Below are positions 1 through 8,332 of a DNA stretch of 33,578 nt, piece by piece (positions within the stretch are counted from its first letter, which is position 1; each line of letters opens with the position of its first letter). The notes beneath the pieces were generated by a model. It searched no databases. It was given only the letters and a program-made list of their open reading frames with translations, and had not been told where the DNA came from. The position numbers and the translations under genes are program-made. Source of the stretch: Dichloromethanomonas sp964477085 (lineage in GTDB: Bacteria > Bacillota > Desulfitobacteriia > Desulfitobacteriales > Syntrophobotulaceae); assembly GCA_964477085.1 (NCBI GenBank), contig CAYZDF010000032.1:1-33578 (forward strand). Reading direction: 5' to 3'.

Positions 1-519
1 AATGACCTGAGGGGGTGTAATATCAACGACCGAATTGAACATCGTCGACATCGACGTGGCTGCAGATCCCATCATCTGATTCATGGCTTCAGAGATACCG
101 CTGATCTGCAGATCAGACAATTCATTGGTTGGATTTAGACCCGTACCTCCCATCATCAAATCGACGATGATCGATCCATCTTCACGTGAGAGAACCAACA
201 TGTTGAAACCTTCAATACCTTTTTTATATCGGACATCGATCAAAACATGAGGTACAGGGTATTCCTCAAATACTTTTTTTGCCGTAGTAACATCAACTCT
301 GGGTGTGGTTATTTCCACTCTCTTACCTACGAGCTGGGACAAAGTGGTCGCAGCTGTGCCCATGGAAATATTGGCAACTTCCCCCATCGCATCTTTTTCG
401 ATAGCGCTGATCTCCGGGTCTTGACTCGTCACTCCACTATCTTCCGAAAAATCAGAATCCATCGACCCCGATAACAAAGCATCGATCTCTTCCTGAGACA
501 GCATTCCGTTACCCATCAT
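1..519 (-). CDS. fliY: FliY flagellar motor switch phosphatase (3' end beyond window)
   Basis: Gram-positive C-ring protein that also dephosphorylates CheY-P. Only the first 173 codons are in the window. Residues 7-16 carry the CheY-binding motif LSQEEIDALL, as in FliM. A CheC/FliY catalytic pattern (D/S-x3-E-x2-N-x22-P) occurs twice: D43, E47, N50 and P73, and again near the window edge (S..E..N..P within ISGISEAMNQ and the stretch after it). Both centres therefore look intact. The FliN-like C-terminal domain should lie beyond position 1. Two adjacent ATG codons (519 and 516) follow an AGGAGGGG ribosome site; either may be used. The start overlaps the end of fliM by about 10 bases, so the two are translationally coupled and belong to one operon. 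Confidence 0.93.
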   Translation of the reverse strand, partial: MMGNGMLSQEEIDALLSGSMDSDFSEDSGVTSQDPEISAIEKDAMGEVANISMGTAATTLSQLVGKRVEITTPRVDVTTAKKVFEEYPVPHVLIDVRYKKGIEGFNMLVLSREDGSIIVDLMMGGTGLNPTNELSDLQISGISEAMNQMMGSAATSMSTMFNSVVDITPPQVI

Positions 520-1501
520 TATCCCCTCCTTTATTGACTATTTCGGTAATCTGGACTGCCATTTTATTCCCAAAAAGCCCAGGCACACCTTTAAATTTCA
601 TAAATTCCCCCACAAAAACTGATAATGGGTCTTTGATACCTTGGTTGAGCGGAATGACATCACCCCGTTCCAGATGCAAAAGATCTTGTACCGTTATTTG
701 GGTTCTGCCCATGAAAACCTTCATGGGGACTTTAGCCCACTCAATCTTTTCTCTGATTAGCTGCCTTTCTTCAGAAGATATCAATTTACCCTCTGAAGAA
801 AAAAGCAGAAGGTTGTTCAGTTTATCCAAAATCGGTTTCATTACAATATAGGGAAGGCAGATATTGATCATACCCTTTGATTCTCCAATCTTAACCTCCA
901 TGGTAATAACAACCACCATCTCATTGGGTGCAACAATCTGGGTGAACTGAGAATTCGTTTCCATATCAGTTAATTGCGAATTAACCTCGAAGATTTCTAC
1001 CCAGGCTTCCCCGATAAGCTGAACAATTCGTGCCAATCGGCTCGTGACAATCTTCCGTTCAATTTCGGTCAGATCTCTATTCTTAGCCGTTTCCAAACCC
1101 TGTCCACCCAAGAGCCGTTCCACCATGATAAAGGCAAGTGATGGACTAAGCTCAATCAGGGCACTTCCTTCCAGGGGGGACATGCTGAAAATCCCTAAAA
1201 TAGTCGGATAAGGTAAAGAACGAGTAAATTCATCATAGGTCACCTGCTCTGTAGAAAGAACCTTGGCATCAACAACAGCATGCAGATTACCTGCTAAATA
1301 GGTAGCCAAAGCTCTGCAGAAATTCTCATGGATGTTCATGAGTGAGCTCAGATGACCTTTGGAGAACTTATTGGGCCTTTTAAAATCATAGACTCTGATC
1401 TTTTGAGGGGTGGACAATTTTATGGTTTCTTCATCAACCGATCCGTTAGATAAAGCATTAAGTAGCGCATCTATTTCTGCTTGAGATAATACTTCTCCCA
1501 T
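509..1501 (-). CDS. fliM: FliM flagellar motor switch protein
   Basis: C-ring protein that receives CheY-P and sets rotation direction. The product is 330 residues, the normal family length. The N-terminus has the CheY-P-binding motif LSQAEIDALL. The middle domain contains MSPLEGSALIELSPSLAF followed by LLGGQG, typical of the CheC-like FliM core. The last 80 residues form the FliN-homologous domain (VQDLLHLERGDVIPLNQ). I chose the ATG at 1501 rather than an upstream in-frame ATG. It has an AGGAGG site 6 bases away, and the upstream 24 residues do not resemble FliM. It is followed by the overlapping fliY. The 151-base gap to fliL upstream holds no recognisable gene. Confidence 0.96.
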   Translation of the reverse strand: MGEVLSQAEIDALLNALSNGSVDEETIKLSTPQKIRVYDFKRPNKFSKGHLSSLMNIHENFCRALATYLAGNLHAVVDAKVLSTEQVTYDEFTRSLPYPTILGIFSMSPLEGSALIELSPSLAFIMVERLLGGQGLETAKNRDLTEIERKIVTSRLARIVQLIGEAWVEIFEVNSQLTDMETNSQFTQIVAPNEMVVVITMEVKIGESKGMINICLPYIVMKPILDKLNNLLLFSSEGKLISSEERQLIREKIEWAKVPMKVFMGRTQITVQDLLHLERGDVIPLNQGIKDPLSVFVGEFMKFKGVPGLFGNKMAVQITEIVNKGGDNDG

Positions 1502-1652
1502 CCAATCCCTCCTGTCTATATCAAACTGTGTGAATAGCAATAAATAGCTTTTTAGGAATGAGCCTATACGCAATAAAAAATTATTCTCTATGACTATTGC
1601 CTACTAGTGACAGAATTAACTGGTGATTACCTGTTTATATTTATGTTCTATC

Positions 1653-2093
1653 CTATGGGGAATAGATAAAACCCGTAAACAGAACATCTCGAACTTCATC
1701 ATGACAGATTTCATTAAGCTGGGTAACCAGTTCATTTTTTAAGCCATCTCTTTCAGTGGGAAGAACATCCGCCATCTTTTTGGAACCAAGTACAGAAATG
1801 ATCCGATCCCGAATGAAAATTTCTTTAGCTCTAATCTTTTCTTCTGACTTGGCATTAACGCCTTCAATGGTGATTTCGGTTTTGACCATTCCTCCTCCAT
1901 TCAGGTTGACAAGGAATTCCTTTAACTCGATAAGAGGTCCGATCTCATCAGGTTTCCTCTCTACGTATACAATCTTGGTATCTTCACCAGGAAAAAAATG
2001 CTCTTTCAGAATCATTCCTCCTACCCCAATGCCAATGCCAATAACAAAAATACCTAAGAATAAGAACAACTTTTTACTTACTCCGATTTTCAT
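1653..2093 (-). CDS. fliL: FliL flagellar basal body-associated protein
   Basis: Single-pass inner-membrane protein that sits next to the stator and supports torque. The product is 146 residues with a short cytoplasmic N-terminus (MKIGVSKK), one Gly/Ile-rich membrane helix at about residues 9-28, and an extracytoplasmic domain. That domain contains the FliL-typical stretch GPLIELKEFLVNL and ends with DVLFTGFIYSP. Its start lies inside the end of flbD (20-base overlap), so the two are coupled. It is the standard flbD-fliL-fliM-fliY order of Gram-positive clusters. Confidence 0.93.
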   Translation of the reverse strand: MKIGVSKKLFLFLGIFVIGIGIGVGGMILKEHFFPGEDTKIVYVERKPDEIGPLIELKEFLVNLNGGGMVKTEITIEGVNAKSEEKIRAKEIFIRDRIISVLGSKKMADVLPTERDGLKNELVTQLNEICHDEVRDVLFTGFIYSP

Positions 2094-2298
2094 TTACTTC
2101 TCTTCCCCCTCTAAATTCTGGATGACAGCATCTGCGATAGTCTGCTATTCTGGAAATGATTTCTTCAATAGTCTCTTTGACTACATATTTATTCTGATTG
2201 GTCAGTGTCACCACTGTATCCGGCGTGGCTTCCAACGTTTCAATCAGATCCGGATTCAGAGCAAATTCTTTGTTATTAAGTCGAGTAATGTAGATCAT
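2074..2298 (-). CDS. flbD: FlbD family flagellar protein
   Basis: Small protein of 74 residues that occurs in Gram-positive and spirochaete flagellar operons, usually between flgE and the motor genes. Its biochemical role is poorly defined. The opening MIYITRLNNKEFALNPDLIE and the following segment TPDTVVTLTNQNKYVVKE, with EEII helix, match the family pattern. The last 20 residues (Arg/Cys-rich, overlapping fliL) are less conserved. Here it directly follows fliJ with a 31-base gap. The fliK, flgD and flgE genes that usually separate fliJ from flbD are absent. Confidence 0.88.
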   Translation of the reverse strand: MIYITRLNNKEFALNPDLIETLEATPDTVVTLTNQNKYVVKETIEEIISRIADYRRCCHPEFRGGREVNENRSK

Positions 2299-2329
2299 CC
2301 TATTTACCTCCTATACCCTAGACCTACTC

Positions 2330-2761
2330 TTACCTCCATCCTGTTCGGCTTTGTGCAATCTCGTCAATGATGACTTGATCCTTTCTTAGTTCTTCTATGT
2401 AATAAAGTCTCAACTTCTTTTCTTTGAGCCTTTTGAACTTTTCCACTTTAATTCGGCATTCCATGAGTTTTTCCCTGTATGAAGCAATAATTTTCTCTTG
2501 TTCTTCCACTTCTAGTTGATATTCTGACAATTTTTCCTTTTGTTCCACAGAATACTTCTGCCAGCTGCTTAAATGCATGGGCTCAGCCAGACATGCTCTC
2601 GTCTGCCCTTCATAGGCAAGAGATAAAATTCTCACTTGATGATCTCTTTGGTCAACAAGCTTTTGTAAAATCCTTAATTCCTCAGCCAGCTGCCCTTGGA
2701 CGATATTCATCTCCTGATTTGCGAGGCGAAGACTTGTATCTAAACGGTATTTAAAAACCAT
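2330..2761 (-). CDS. fliJ: FliJ flagellar export protein
   Basis: Coiled-coil stalk of the flagellar type III export ATPase, acting with FliI and FliH. The product is 143 residues, normal for FliJ, and almost entirely heptad-rich helix (for example QLAEELRILQKLVDQRDHQ and EEQEKIIASYREKLMECR). The N-terminus MVFKYRLDTSLRLANQEMN is FliJ-like. The start codon shares one base with the fliI stop (TAATG), indicating translational coupling. Sequence identity in this family is low, so the call rests on length, coiled coil and position after fliI. Confidence 0.88.
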   Translation of the reverse strand: MVFKYRLDTSLRLANQEMNIVQGQLAEELRILQKLVDQRDHQVRILSLAYEGQTRACLAEPMHLSSWQKYSVEQKEKLSEYQLEVEEQEKIIASYREKLMECRIKVEKFKRLKEKKLRLYYIEELRKDQVIIDEIAQSRTGWR

Positions 2762-4074
2762 TAACTATCTTCCTCCGCAAATATTTTTTTCATGCTTGTA
2801 ACCATCTCTACAAACGTAAACTTTTCATCAATTTTTTGGTGAAGAAACGACCAGATATTTTCTATATGCCTGATAGCGTTGTCAATCCGCGGATTGCTTC
2901 CCATCACATAGGCTCCAATGTCAATCAGATCTTTAGCATCCTGATATACAGCTAGATGCTCTCGAATCTCACCTGCCAGCTTTTTGATCTGAGGATCGGC
3001 AACATCATTCATCACCCTGCTGATGGATTGAAGAATGTCAATGGAAGGATAATGATTTTTCGAGGCAAGTTCTCTGGTTAATACAATATGTCCGTCCAGG
3101 ATACCTCGGACTGCATCAGCGATGGGTTCGTTATGATCATCGCCATCAACCAGAACGGTGTAGATGCCCGTAATACTTCCTTTTTCCGACATGCCGACTC
3201 TTTCCAGAAGCTTAGGTAATAACGCAAAAACCGAAGGAGGATATCCTCTGGTAGCCGGAGGCTCCCCAACTGTTAAGCCTACTTCCCTTTGGGCCATAGC
3301 AAATCTGGTTACAGAGTCCATCATAAACAGAACGTTCTTGCCAATATCCCGAAAATATTCGGCTATGGCTGTAGCAGTAAAAGCAGCTTTAAGCCTAACC
3401 AAAGCCGGTTGATCTGAGGTTGCTACCACGATAACCGAACGGGCAATTCCCTCCGGCCCAAGGTCTTTCTCCATAAAATCGCGTAATTCTCTGCCTCTTT
3501 CTCCTACCAGAGCAATAACGTTAACATCAGCTTCTGTATTACGGGCCATCATTCCCAGGAGTGTGCTTTTCCCTACCCCAGATCCGGCAAATATCCCCAT
3601 CCTTTGCCCGCGACCAATAGTCAATAGCCCATCAATTGCTCTTACCCCAACATTAAGCGGCTCTTTGACCCGGGGTCTTAGCAACGCACTGGGCGGACTA
3701 TTGTGCAGAGGATAGGCCTTGAGGGCTGTCAGTGGCCTTTCATCAAGTGGGTGTCCAAGACCATCGAGAATTCTGCCTAGCAAATCTGTGCAGACTTTTA
3801 CAGTAAGTTTATCCTTTTGAGGGATGACTCTGTCACCGGGTGCTACTCCTTCCAGGTCCCCCAGCGGCATCAGCAGTGTTTTTGATCCCCTGAACCCTAC
3901 GACTTCTGCAGGAATATCTTTTGAGCCAGAAGATAAAATATTACAATACCTCCCGACACTGACTCTGGGTCCATCTGCCTCGACAATAAGTCCGGTAATT
4001 CTGGAAACCAAGCCTTGGGCCGAGATCGGCTCCAAAGCTTCAATCTTCTTCGCTAAACCCGTCCAATCTGCCAT
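2761..4074 (-). CDS. fliI: FliI flagellum-specific ATP synthase/ATPase
   Basis: Cytoplasmic hexameric ATPase that energises export of flagellar subunits, related to the F1 beta subunit. The product is 437 residues, full length. Walker A is AGSGVGKS at residues 163-170. Walker B is the hydrophobic stretch ending NVLFMMDSVTRFA. The catalytic region GLTVGEPPATRGYPPSVF is also present. The ATG at 4074 is preceded by GGAG at 8 bases and lies inside the end of fliH. It overlaps fliJ by one base. All ATPase motifs are intact. Confidence 0.97.
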   Translation of the reverse strand: MADWTGLAKKIEALEPISAQGLVSRITGLIVEADGPRVSVGRYCNILSSGSKDIPAEVVGFRGSKTLLMPLGDLEGVAPGDRVIPQKDKLTVKVCTDLLGRILDGLGHPLDERPLTALKAYPLHNSPPSALLRPRVKEPLNVGVRAIDGLLTIGRGQRMGIFAGSGVGKSTLLGMMARNTEADVNVIALVGERGRELRDFMEKDLGPEGIARSVIVVATSDQPALVRLKAAFTATAIAEYFRDIGKNVLFMMDSVTRFAMAQREVGLTVGEPPATRGYPPSVFALLPKLLERVGMSEKGSITGIYTVLVDGDDHNEPIADAVRGILDGHIVLTRELASKNHYPSIDILQSISRVMNDVADPQIKKLAGEIREHLAVYQDAKDLIDIGAYVMGSNPRIDNAIRHIENIWSFLHQKIDEKFTFVEMVTSMKKIFAEEDS

Positions 4075-4909
4075 GATCTAACTCCTCAGCTAAGTATTGC
4101 TCAATTTTTTGTAATTGTGAACTAATCCTGGCATCGAAAATCCCTTCAGCACACTCCAGAAAAGCATCCCCTGCCCTTAATGTTTCATCGATAACGACTG
4201 GATAAGGCGGTTTATCTTCAGCGGGCAGATTCCTATACCATTCCCAATCCTTGACCGAAAGGTGAATCTTCATCCCCTCTTTTTCCAAGGGCAAAACAGT
4301 CAGACTTCGGACAATACTCAACAATTTTTCCGGTTCAAGATTAAGCGAAGTATGAATGATCTTCTCACTAATCTGAAGACAAACCTTCATAATATCTCTA
4401 TCTGCCTGATTATATTCATCCATCAAAACTCTTTGAGCGAGTTCCAGATAGGCTTTAGCTTGTAATCTTAATCGTTGGGATTCCTCAGCAGCCTCTTTAA
4501 GCCCTGTTTCAAACCCTGCAGCCTGAGCCAAGGGAGTAACTTCGTCTCTAACCTTTTGTTCTATTCTGTTTTGTATTGTTTCAGCTTCCAGATGGGCATT
4601 CGCAATAATCTCCTGAGCTTGACGGTTAGCTTCGGCGATAATTTGATCCGCTTGCGCTCTGGCTTCGGCAATCATGGTAGTAATTTCTTCATTTTTTATC
4701 TCTACTGAAGAAGTAGGTTGATAGTCTTCAGCCAAATCATGGATTACACTCTCTCCGGTAACAGAAAAATCCGGAAAATCCACTGGTACACCTTGAGGCA
4801 TGGCTTGTTTATTAAGCCCTCTCTCCAAATTGGGACATTCCACAATCCTAGGAGAAACAATCTCAACAGTTGTACTCTTAAGGATAGAACTCTTAGTAAA
4901 TAATTTCAT
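4040..4909 (-). CDS. fliH: FliH flagellar assembly protein (export ATPase regulator)
   Basis: Peripheral stalk that binds FliI and links it to the C-ring. The product is about 289 residues from the chosen start. The middle contains the small-residue/Ala-Gln-rich helix typical of FliH and V-ATPase E/G-type stalks (EARAQADQIIAEANRQAQEI). The C-terminal half has the FliH beta-alpha domain (LPLEKEGMKIHLSVKDWEW). An in-frame ATG eight codons upstream (4933) is possible, but the ATG at 4909 has a GGGGTGGGG site just before it and gives a more usual N-terminus. It overlaps fliG by 17 bases and fliI by 35 bases. Confidence 0.92.
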   Translation of the reverse strand: MKLFTKSSILKSTTVEIVSPRIVECPNLERGLNKQAMPQGVPVDFPDFSVTGESVIHDLAEDYQPTSSVEIKNEEITTMIAEARAQADQIIAEANRQAQEIIANAHLEAETIQNRIEQKVRDEVTPLAQAAGFETGLKEAAEESQRLRLQAKAYLELAQRVLMDEYNQADRDIMKVCLQISEKIIHTSLNLEPEKLLSIVRSLTVLPLEKEGMKIHLSVKDWEWYRNLPAEDKPPYPVVIDETLRAGDAFLECAEGIFDARISSQLQKIEQYLAEELDHGRLDGFSEED

Positions 4910-5897
4910 CAGCCCCACCCCTGGATATAACAATAGCTCCAGCCTCTTCTAACTTACGGATGATCTTAACAATCTTCTGCTGTGCATCTTCAACTTCCCT
5001 TAAGCGAACAGGTCCCATAAACTGCATGTCTTCCTTAAGCATGGAAGAGGCACGACTTGACATATTACCCAAGATCTTATTGGTAACCTCTTCATTGGTG
5101 CCTTTAAGCGCAAGAGCCAGATCCTTGGTCTCCACTTCACGCAGAACGAGCTGAATACTACGGTCATCCAGGAAAATGATGTCTTCAAAGACGAACATCT
5201 GTCGTTTAATTTGCTCGGCGAGATCCGGGTCATCCATCTCCAGCACATCCATCACTACTTTCAGCGTTCCCGGGTCGGCTCTATTGAGCATATCAACAAC
5301 AGCTTGTATTCCACCGGATGTAGTGTAATCAGCAGGTGCCAGGTTGGAGATTTTATTTTCTAGTACATTTTCAATCTCTTTAAGGACTTCGGGACTTGTC
5401 CTTCCCATCAGGGCGATTCTCTTGGTGACCTCGGCCTGAATATCCTGTGGCAGACTGGAAAGAAGAGTTGCCGCCTTGTCAGCCGGAAGGTGAGTCATAA
5501 TCAGGGAAATAGTTTGTGGATGTTCCCCTTGGATAAAGGAAATTAACTGTTTGGGATCCGAACGCCGAACAAGGTCGAAAGGTCTCATCTTTAACGATGT
5601 TGAAAGCCTAGTGATAATATCAAACGCTTTCTGTTCGCCCAGAGCTCTCTCTAATACGTCCCGAGCATAATCAACACCGCCTTGGGCAATATAGTTGCTA
5701 GCCAGACACATTTTGTGAAATTCATCGACAACAGAATCACGCTGCTCTTCGGATACTTTTCGAAGATTGGCCATTTCCAACGTGAGTTGTTCGATTTCAG
5801 GTTCAGTGAGAAACTTAATAACCTCTGAAGACCTTTCCGACCCGAGGGTGATGAGTAATATCGCCGCTTTTTGTATTCCTGAAAACTCACCAGCCAT
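4893..5897 (-). CDS. fliG: FliG flagellar motor switch protein
   Basis: C-ring protein that binds the MS ring and interacts with MotA. The product is 334 residues. The N-terminal domain opens with SGIQKAAILLITLGSERSSE. The middle domain has the EHPQ motif at residues 125-128. The C-terminal torque helix includes the charged segment FLDDRSIQLVLREVETKDLA, and the protein ends REVEDAQQKIVKIIRKLEEA. It starts two bases after the fliF stop. Nothing is missing relative to the family. Confidence 0.97.
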   Translation of the reverse strand: MAGEFSGIQKAAILLITLGSERSSEVIKFLTEPEIEQLTLEMANLRKVSEEQRDSVVDEFHKMCLASNYIAQGGVDYARDVLERALGEQKAFDIITRLSTSLKMRPFDLVRRSDPKQLISFIQGEHPQTISLIMTHLPADKAATLLSSLPQDIQAEVTKRIALMGRTSPEVLKEIENVLENKISNLAPADYTTSGGIQAVVDMLNRADPGTLKVVMDVLEMDDPDLAEQIKRQMFVFEDIIFLDDRSIQLVLREVETKDLALALKGTNEEVTNKILGNMSSRASSMLKEDMQFMGPVRLREVEDAQQKIVKIIRKLEEAGAIVISRGGADEIIY

Positions 5898-5899
5898 GA

Positions 5900-7501
5900 T
5901 TATTGCTCCTCTGCTAACCAGGTTTTGACTAATCTTGCGACATCATCCGGATTCTCTTTGGAATATTTCTCTACTTCTTTGCGAACTTTTTCCTTTTCAA
6001 TCTCATCAGAAGTCTTTACTTTCTTTTTAGCCAGTTTCAGATCTGCTTGTCGTTCTGCTTCTAATTGAGCAGCAAAGATCTGTTCAGCCTCTTCTAAGGT
6101 AACGAGTTTCTGCCCCTCAGGAACAGCCATTGATTCCAAATCATAATTCTTCCTGGATCTGAATCTCAGGAAAAGGATTAAAAGTACGATCCCCATAATG
6201 ATGCCTGCAGCCAGCTGCACATAAAACATGATTTGTTCCTTACGTGCGACTTCTTCCATAGCAGCCTGTTCTTCCAACATCACCGTTTTGTTAAACGGTA
6301 ATCTGGCTACCTGAATTTCATCGCCTCGATTCTCACTGATCCCGATAGCAGCGGATACGATCCCCGGAATACTGTCAAGCTGCTCTTCTGTGACACTATC
6401 AGCATCAACTAATACTGAAACGGTCAAACGTTTGATCTGTCCCGGACTAACAACGGTCTCTTCCTGAATAATACTAGGCTTAAAATTCTCCGTCAGACTG
6501 GTTTTTTCCGAAGTAGACGTGCTATTTCCCTGTCCCGTCACAGGATAGCCTGGTACATTATTTTCCGTCCCAGGGACCCCACCATTATTCGCAGACTGAT
6601 TGGAACTCGTCTCTGACGTTTGCTGACGACTCTCGATAGCCCCTTCTTCACTGATCTGACTTGTAATCTTTTTCTGATCAAAATCTAAGGTAGCATTGGC
6701 CCTGACAACCGTTTTACCAGGTCCAAAAACACTGTCTAGCATACTCTGAGCTTTTTTCTGAGCCCCATCTTCGACTGTTTGTTGAACTTGCAGTTGAGTG
6801 GCTGTCAACTTACCGGGAGTGCTACCGTTCCCTAAGAAATCAGACAAAACATTACCATTGGTATCGACAATGGTAACTTTCTCAATTGATAATCCTTCGA
6901 CTGAATAAGCCAGAAGATGGGCAATCGCTCTGATCTGATCTTCTTCCATCTTAGCACCAAAAGCTGTTTTAATCGTTACAGCAGCAGTAGTATCGTTTTG
7001 CTCATTCACAAATAAAGAATGCTCAGGCATAACAATATGAACCCGCGCATACTCAACTCCATTGAGAGTTTCAATTGTTTTTTCCAATTCATTTTGCAAA
7101 CCTAAAACAAATCTTAGTTTACGGTCCTTTTCCGTATCACCGATGCGCATTTGATCAAGATTTTCGAAACTGAACGTACTTTCTTTGGGCAGCCCTGCAT
7201 TGGCGAGTTGAAGACGTATTTCTGAAACATCCTTCTGAGGCACGAGAATCGCCGTGCCACCATCCGCCAGTTTGTACTCGAATTTCAGTTCTTTCAGTTC
7301 CGCGGTGATCGCCCCAGCTTCATTGGCTTCCAGTTTATTGAACAAAGTCACATACTGTGGGCGACTTGCCAAGAAAATAAGAATAAATAAGGCTGCGGCG
7401 ACAACAAGAGGAGCCAGCACTAAGACAACCTTCTGCGGGCGAGTCAGTCTTTTCCAATAGTTTTGCAGGGAATTCAATATTTCGGTCAAGGAAAAATTCA
7501 A
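5900..7501 (-). CDS. fliF: FliF flagellar MS-ring protein
   Basis: Forms the membrane MS ring on which the rest of the basal body assembles. The product is 533 residues. There are two membrane helices, at about residues 25-46 and 426-447. Between them lie the ring-building domains; the first (YVTLFNKLEANEAGAITAEL) resembles YscJ/FliF. A low-complexity Ser/Asn/Gly-rich linker lies in the centre. The C-terminal tail that binds FliG ends NPDDVARLVKTWLAEEQ, which is typical. The operon position between fliE and fliG is standard. Confidence 0.97.
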   Translation of the reverse strand: MNFSLTEILNSLQNYWKRLTRPQKVVLVLAPLVVAAALFILIFLASRPQYVTLFNKLEANEAGAITAELKELKFEYKLADGGTAILVPQKDVSEIRLQLANAGLPKESTFSFENLDQMRIGDTEKDRKLRFVLGLQNELEKTIETLNGVEYARVHIVMPEHSLFVNEQNDTTAAVTIKTAFGAKMEEDQIRAIAHLLAYSVEGLSIEKVTIVDTNGNVLSDFLGNGSTPGKLTATQLQVQQTVEDGAQKKAQSMLDSVFGPGKTVVRANATLDFDQKKITSQISEEGAIESRQQTSETSSNQSANNGGVPGTENNVPGYPVTGQGNSTSTSEKTSLTENFKPSIIQEETVVSPGQIKRLTVSVLVDADSVTEEQLDSIPGIVSAAIGISENRGDEIQVARLPFNKTVMLEEQAAMEEVARKEQIMFYVQLAAGIIMGIVLLILFLRFRSRKNYDLESMAVPEGQKLVTLEEAEQIFAAQLEAERQADLKLAKKKVKTSDEIEKEKVRKEVEKYSKENPDDVARLVKTWLAEEQ

Positions 7502-7522
7502 CTCATTATCCCCCTAAAGAAA

Positions 7523-7837
7523 TTAGATTTGCATTCTCATAATCTCATGATAGGCATCCAATACTTTGTTCCTTACGGTGACGGCTAAACCCAAAGCCAG
7601 ACTGGCTTTCTCCATGGCGATGACCGGTGTATGAAAATCATCTGTCTGACCTGTGATCATGGCTATATTGGCTTGTTCAGCCTCTGCTTGTGTCTGATCC
7701 AGCTTGTTAATTGCGTCTTTCAAAAATGCCGTAAAATCTTCCTGCCCTTTGCCCGTTTTTTGCGGTTCAGACAAACTCTTAGCATCAAGAGGCGTCAAGG
7801 GAGTTATCGGGCTTAATGGGCCTATCTGATTACTCAT
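7523..7837 (-). CDS. fliE: FliE flagellar hook-basal body protein
   Basis: Joins the MS ring to the rod. The product is 104 residues, normal length. The C-terminal half is diagnostic: MITGQTDDFHTPVIAMEKAS followed by LGLAVTVRNKVLDAYHEIMR. The N-terminus is Pro/Ser-rich, as is common. It lies 21 bases upstream of fliF and just downstream of flgC. Confidence 0.95.
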   Translation of the reverse strand: MSNQIGPLSPITPLTPLDAKSLSEPQKTGKGQEDFTAFLKDAINKLDQTQAEAEQANIAMITGQTDDFHTPVIAMEKASLALGLAVTVRNKVLDAYHEIMRMQI

Positions 7838-7846
7838 TATTCTTTA

Positions 7847-8329
7847 TTACCCCTTTCCGATTTCCAGTGCTTTAGAGGCCATAGCCTTACTGGCATTGAG
7901 GGCAGTGACATTGGCTTCATAGGATCTGGAAGCTGAGATCATATCAATCATCTCTTCCACTATATTGACATTGGGATAACGAACATAGCCAACCGGAATT
8001 CCCGGTTCAGCCACTTTGGCTGCATTCGGATTATCCGGATCATACTCCAGGCGAAACGGTGCATTATCCTCAATCACTTTGGTAATCTGAACGCCTTCAC
8101 TCTTCAATTGACTTCTGGCATCTTTAAACATTGTCGCAAAGTCCTTTTGGGGTGGGCAAGAGGAAAAGATCGCAACCTCCCTGCGATAAGGCATTGGATT
8201 ACCGCCTGACGTTGTTTGCCCGGTATTGGTAGTATTGATATTGGCGATGTTATTCGCGATCAGATCCAGGCGCAATCTCTGCGCTGTGAGTGCCGAAGCA
8301 CTGATGTTCATCCCAGAAAAGAGGCCCAT
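7847..8329 (-). CDS. flgC: FlgC flagellar basal-body rod protein
   Basis: Proximal rod subunit. The product is 160 residues. It opens MGLFSGMNISASALTAQRLR followed by LIANNIANINT, the flagellar rod/hook N-terminal helix motif. It ends with a C-terminal helix containing SASRSYEANVTALNASKAMA. A strong AGGAGG ribosome site lies inside the end of cheB, 3 bases upstream of the gene. The gene normally follows flgB, but here cheB takes that place and no flgB is seen in the window. Confidence 0.96.
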   Translation of the reverse strand: MGLFSGMNISASALTAQRLRLDLIANNIANINTTNTGQTTSGGNPMPYRREVAIFSSCPPQKDFATMFKDARSQLKSEGVQITKVIEDNAPFRLEYDPDNPNAAKVAEPGIPVGYVRYPNVNIVEEMIDMISASRSYEANVTALNASKAMASKALEIGKG

Positions 8330-8332
8330 AAA

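Noticed and set aside
1502..1652. Possible promoter between fliL and fliM
   Set aside because: The only TATA-like box lies too close to the fliM ribosome site, and the -35 spacing (14) is poor.
1756..2370. 204-codon open frame on the plus strand across fliL and flbD
   Set aside because: It is antisense to two well supported genes and has no family features.
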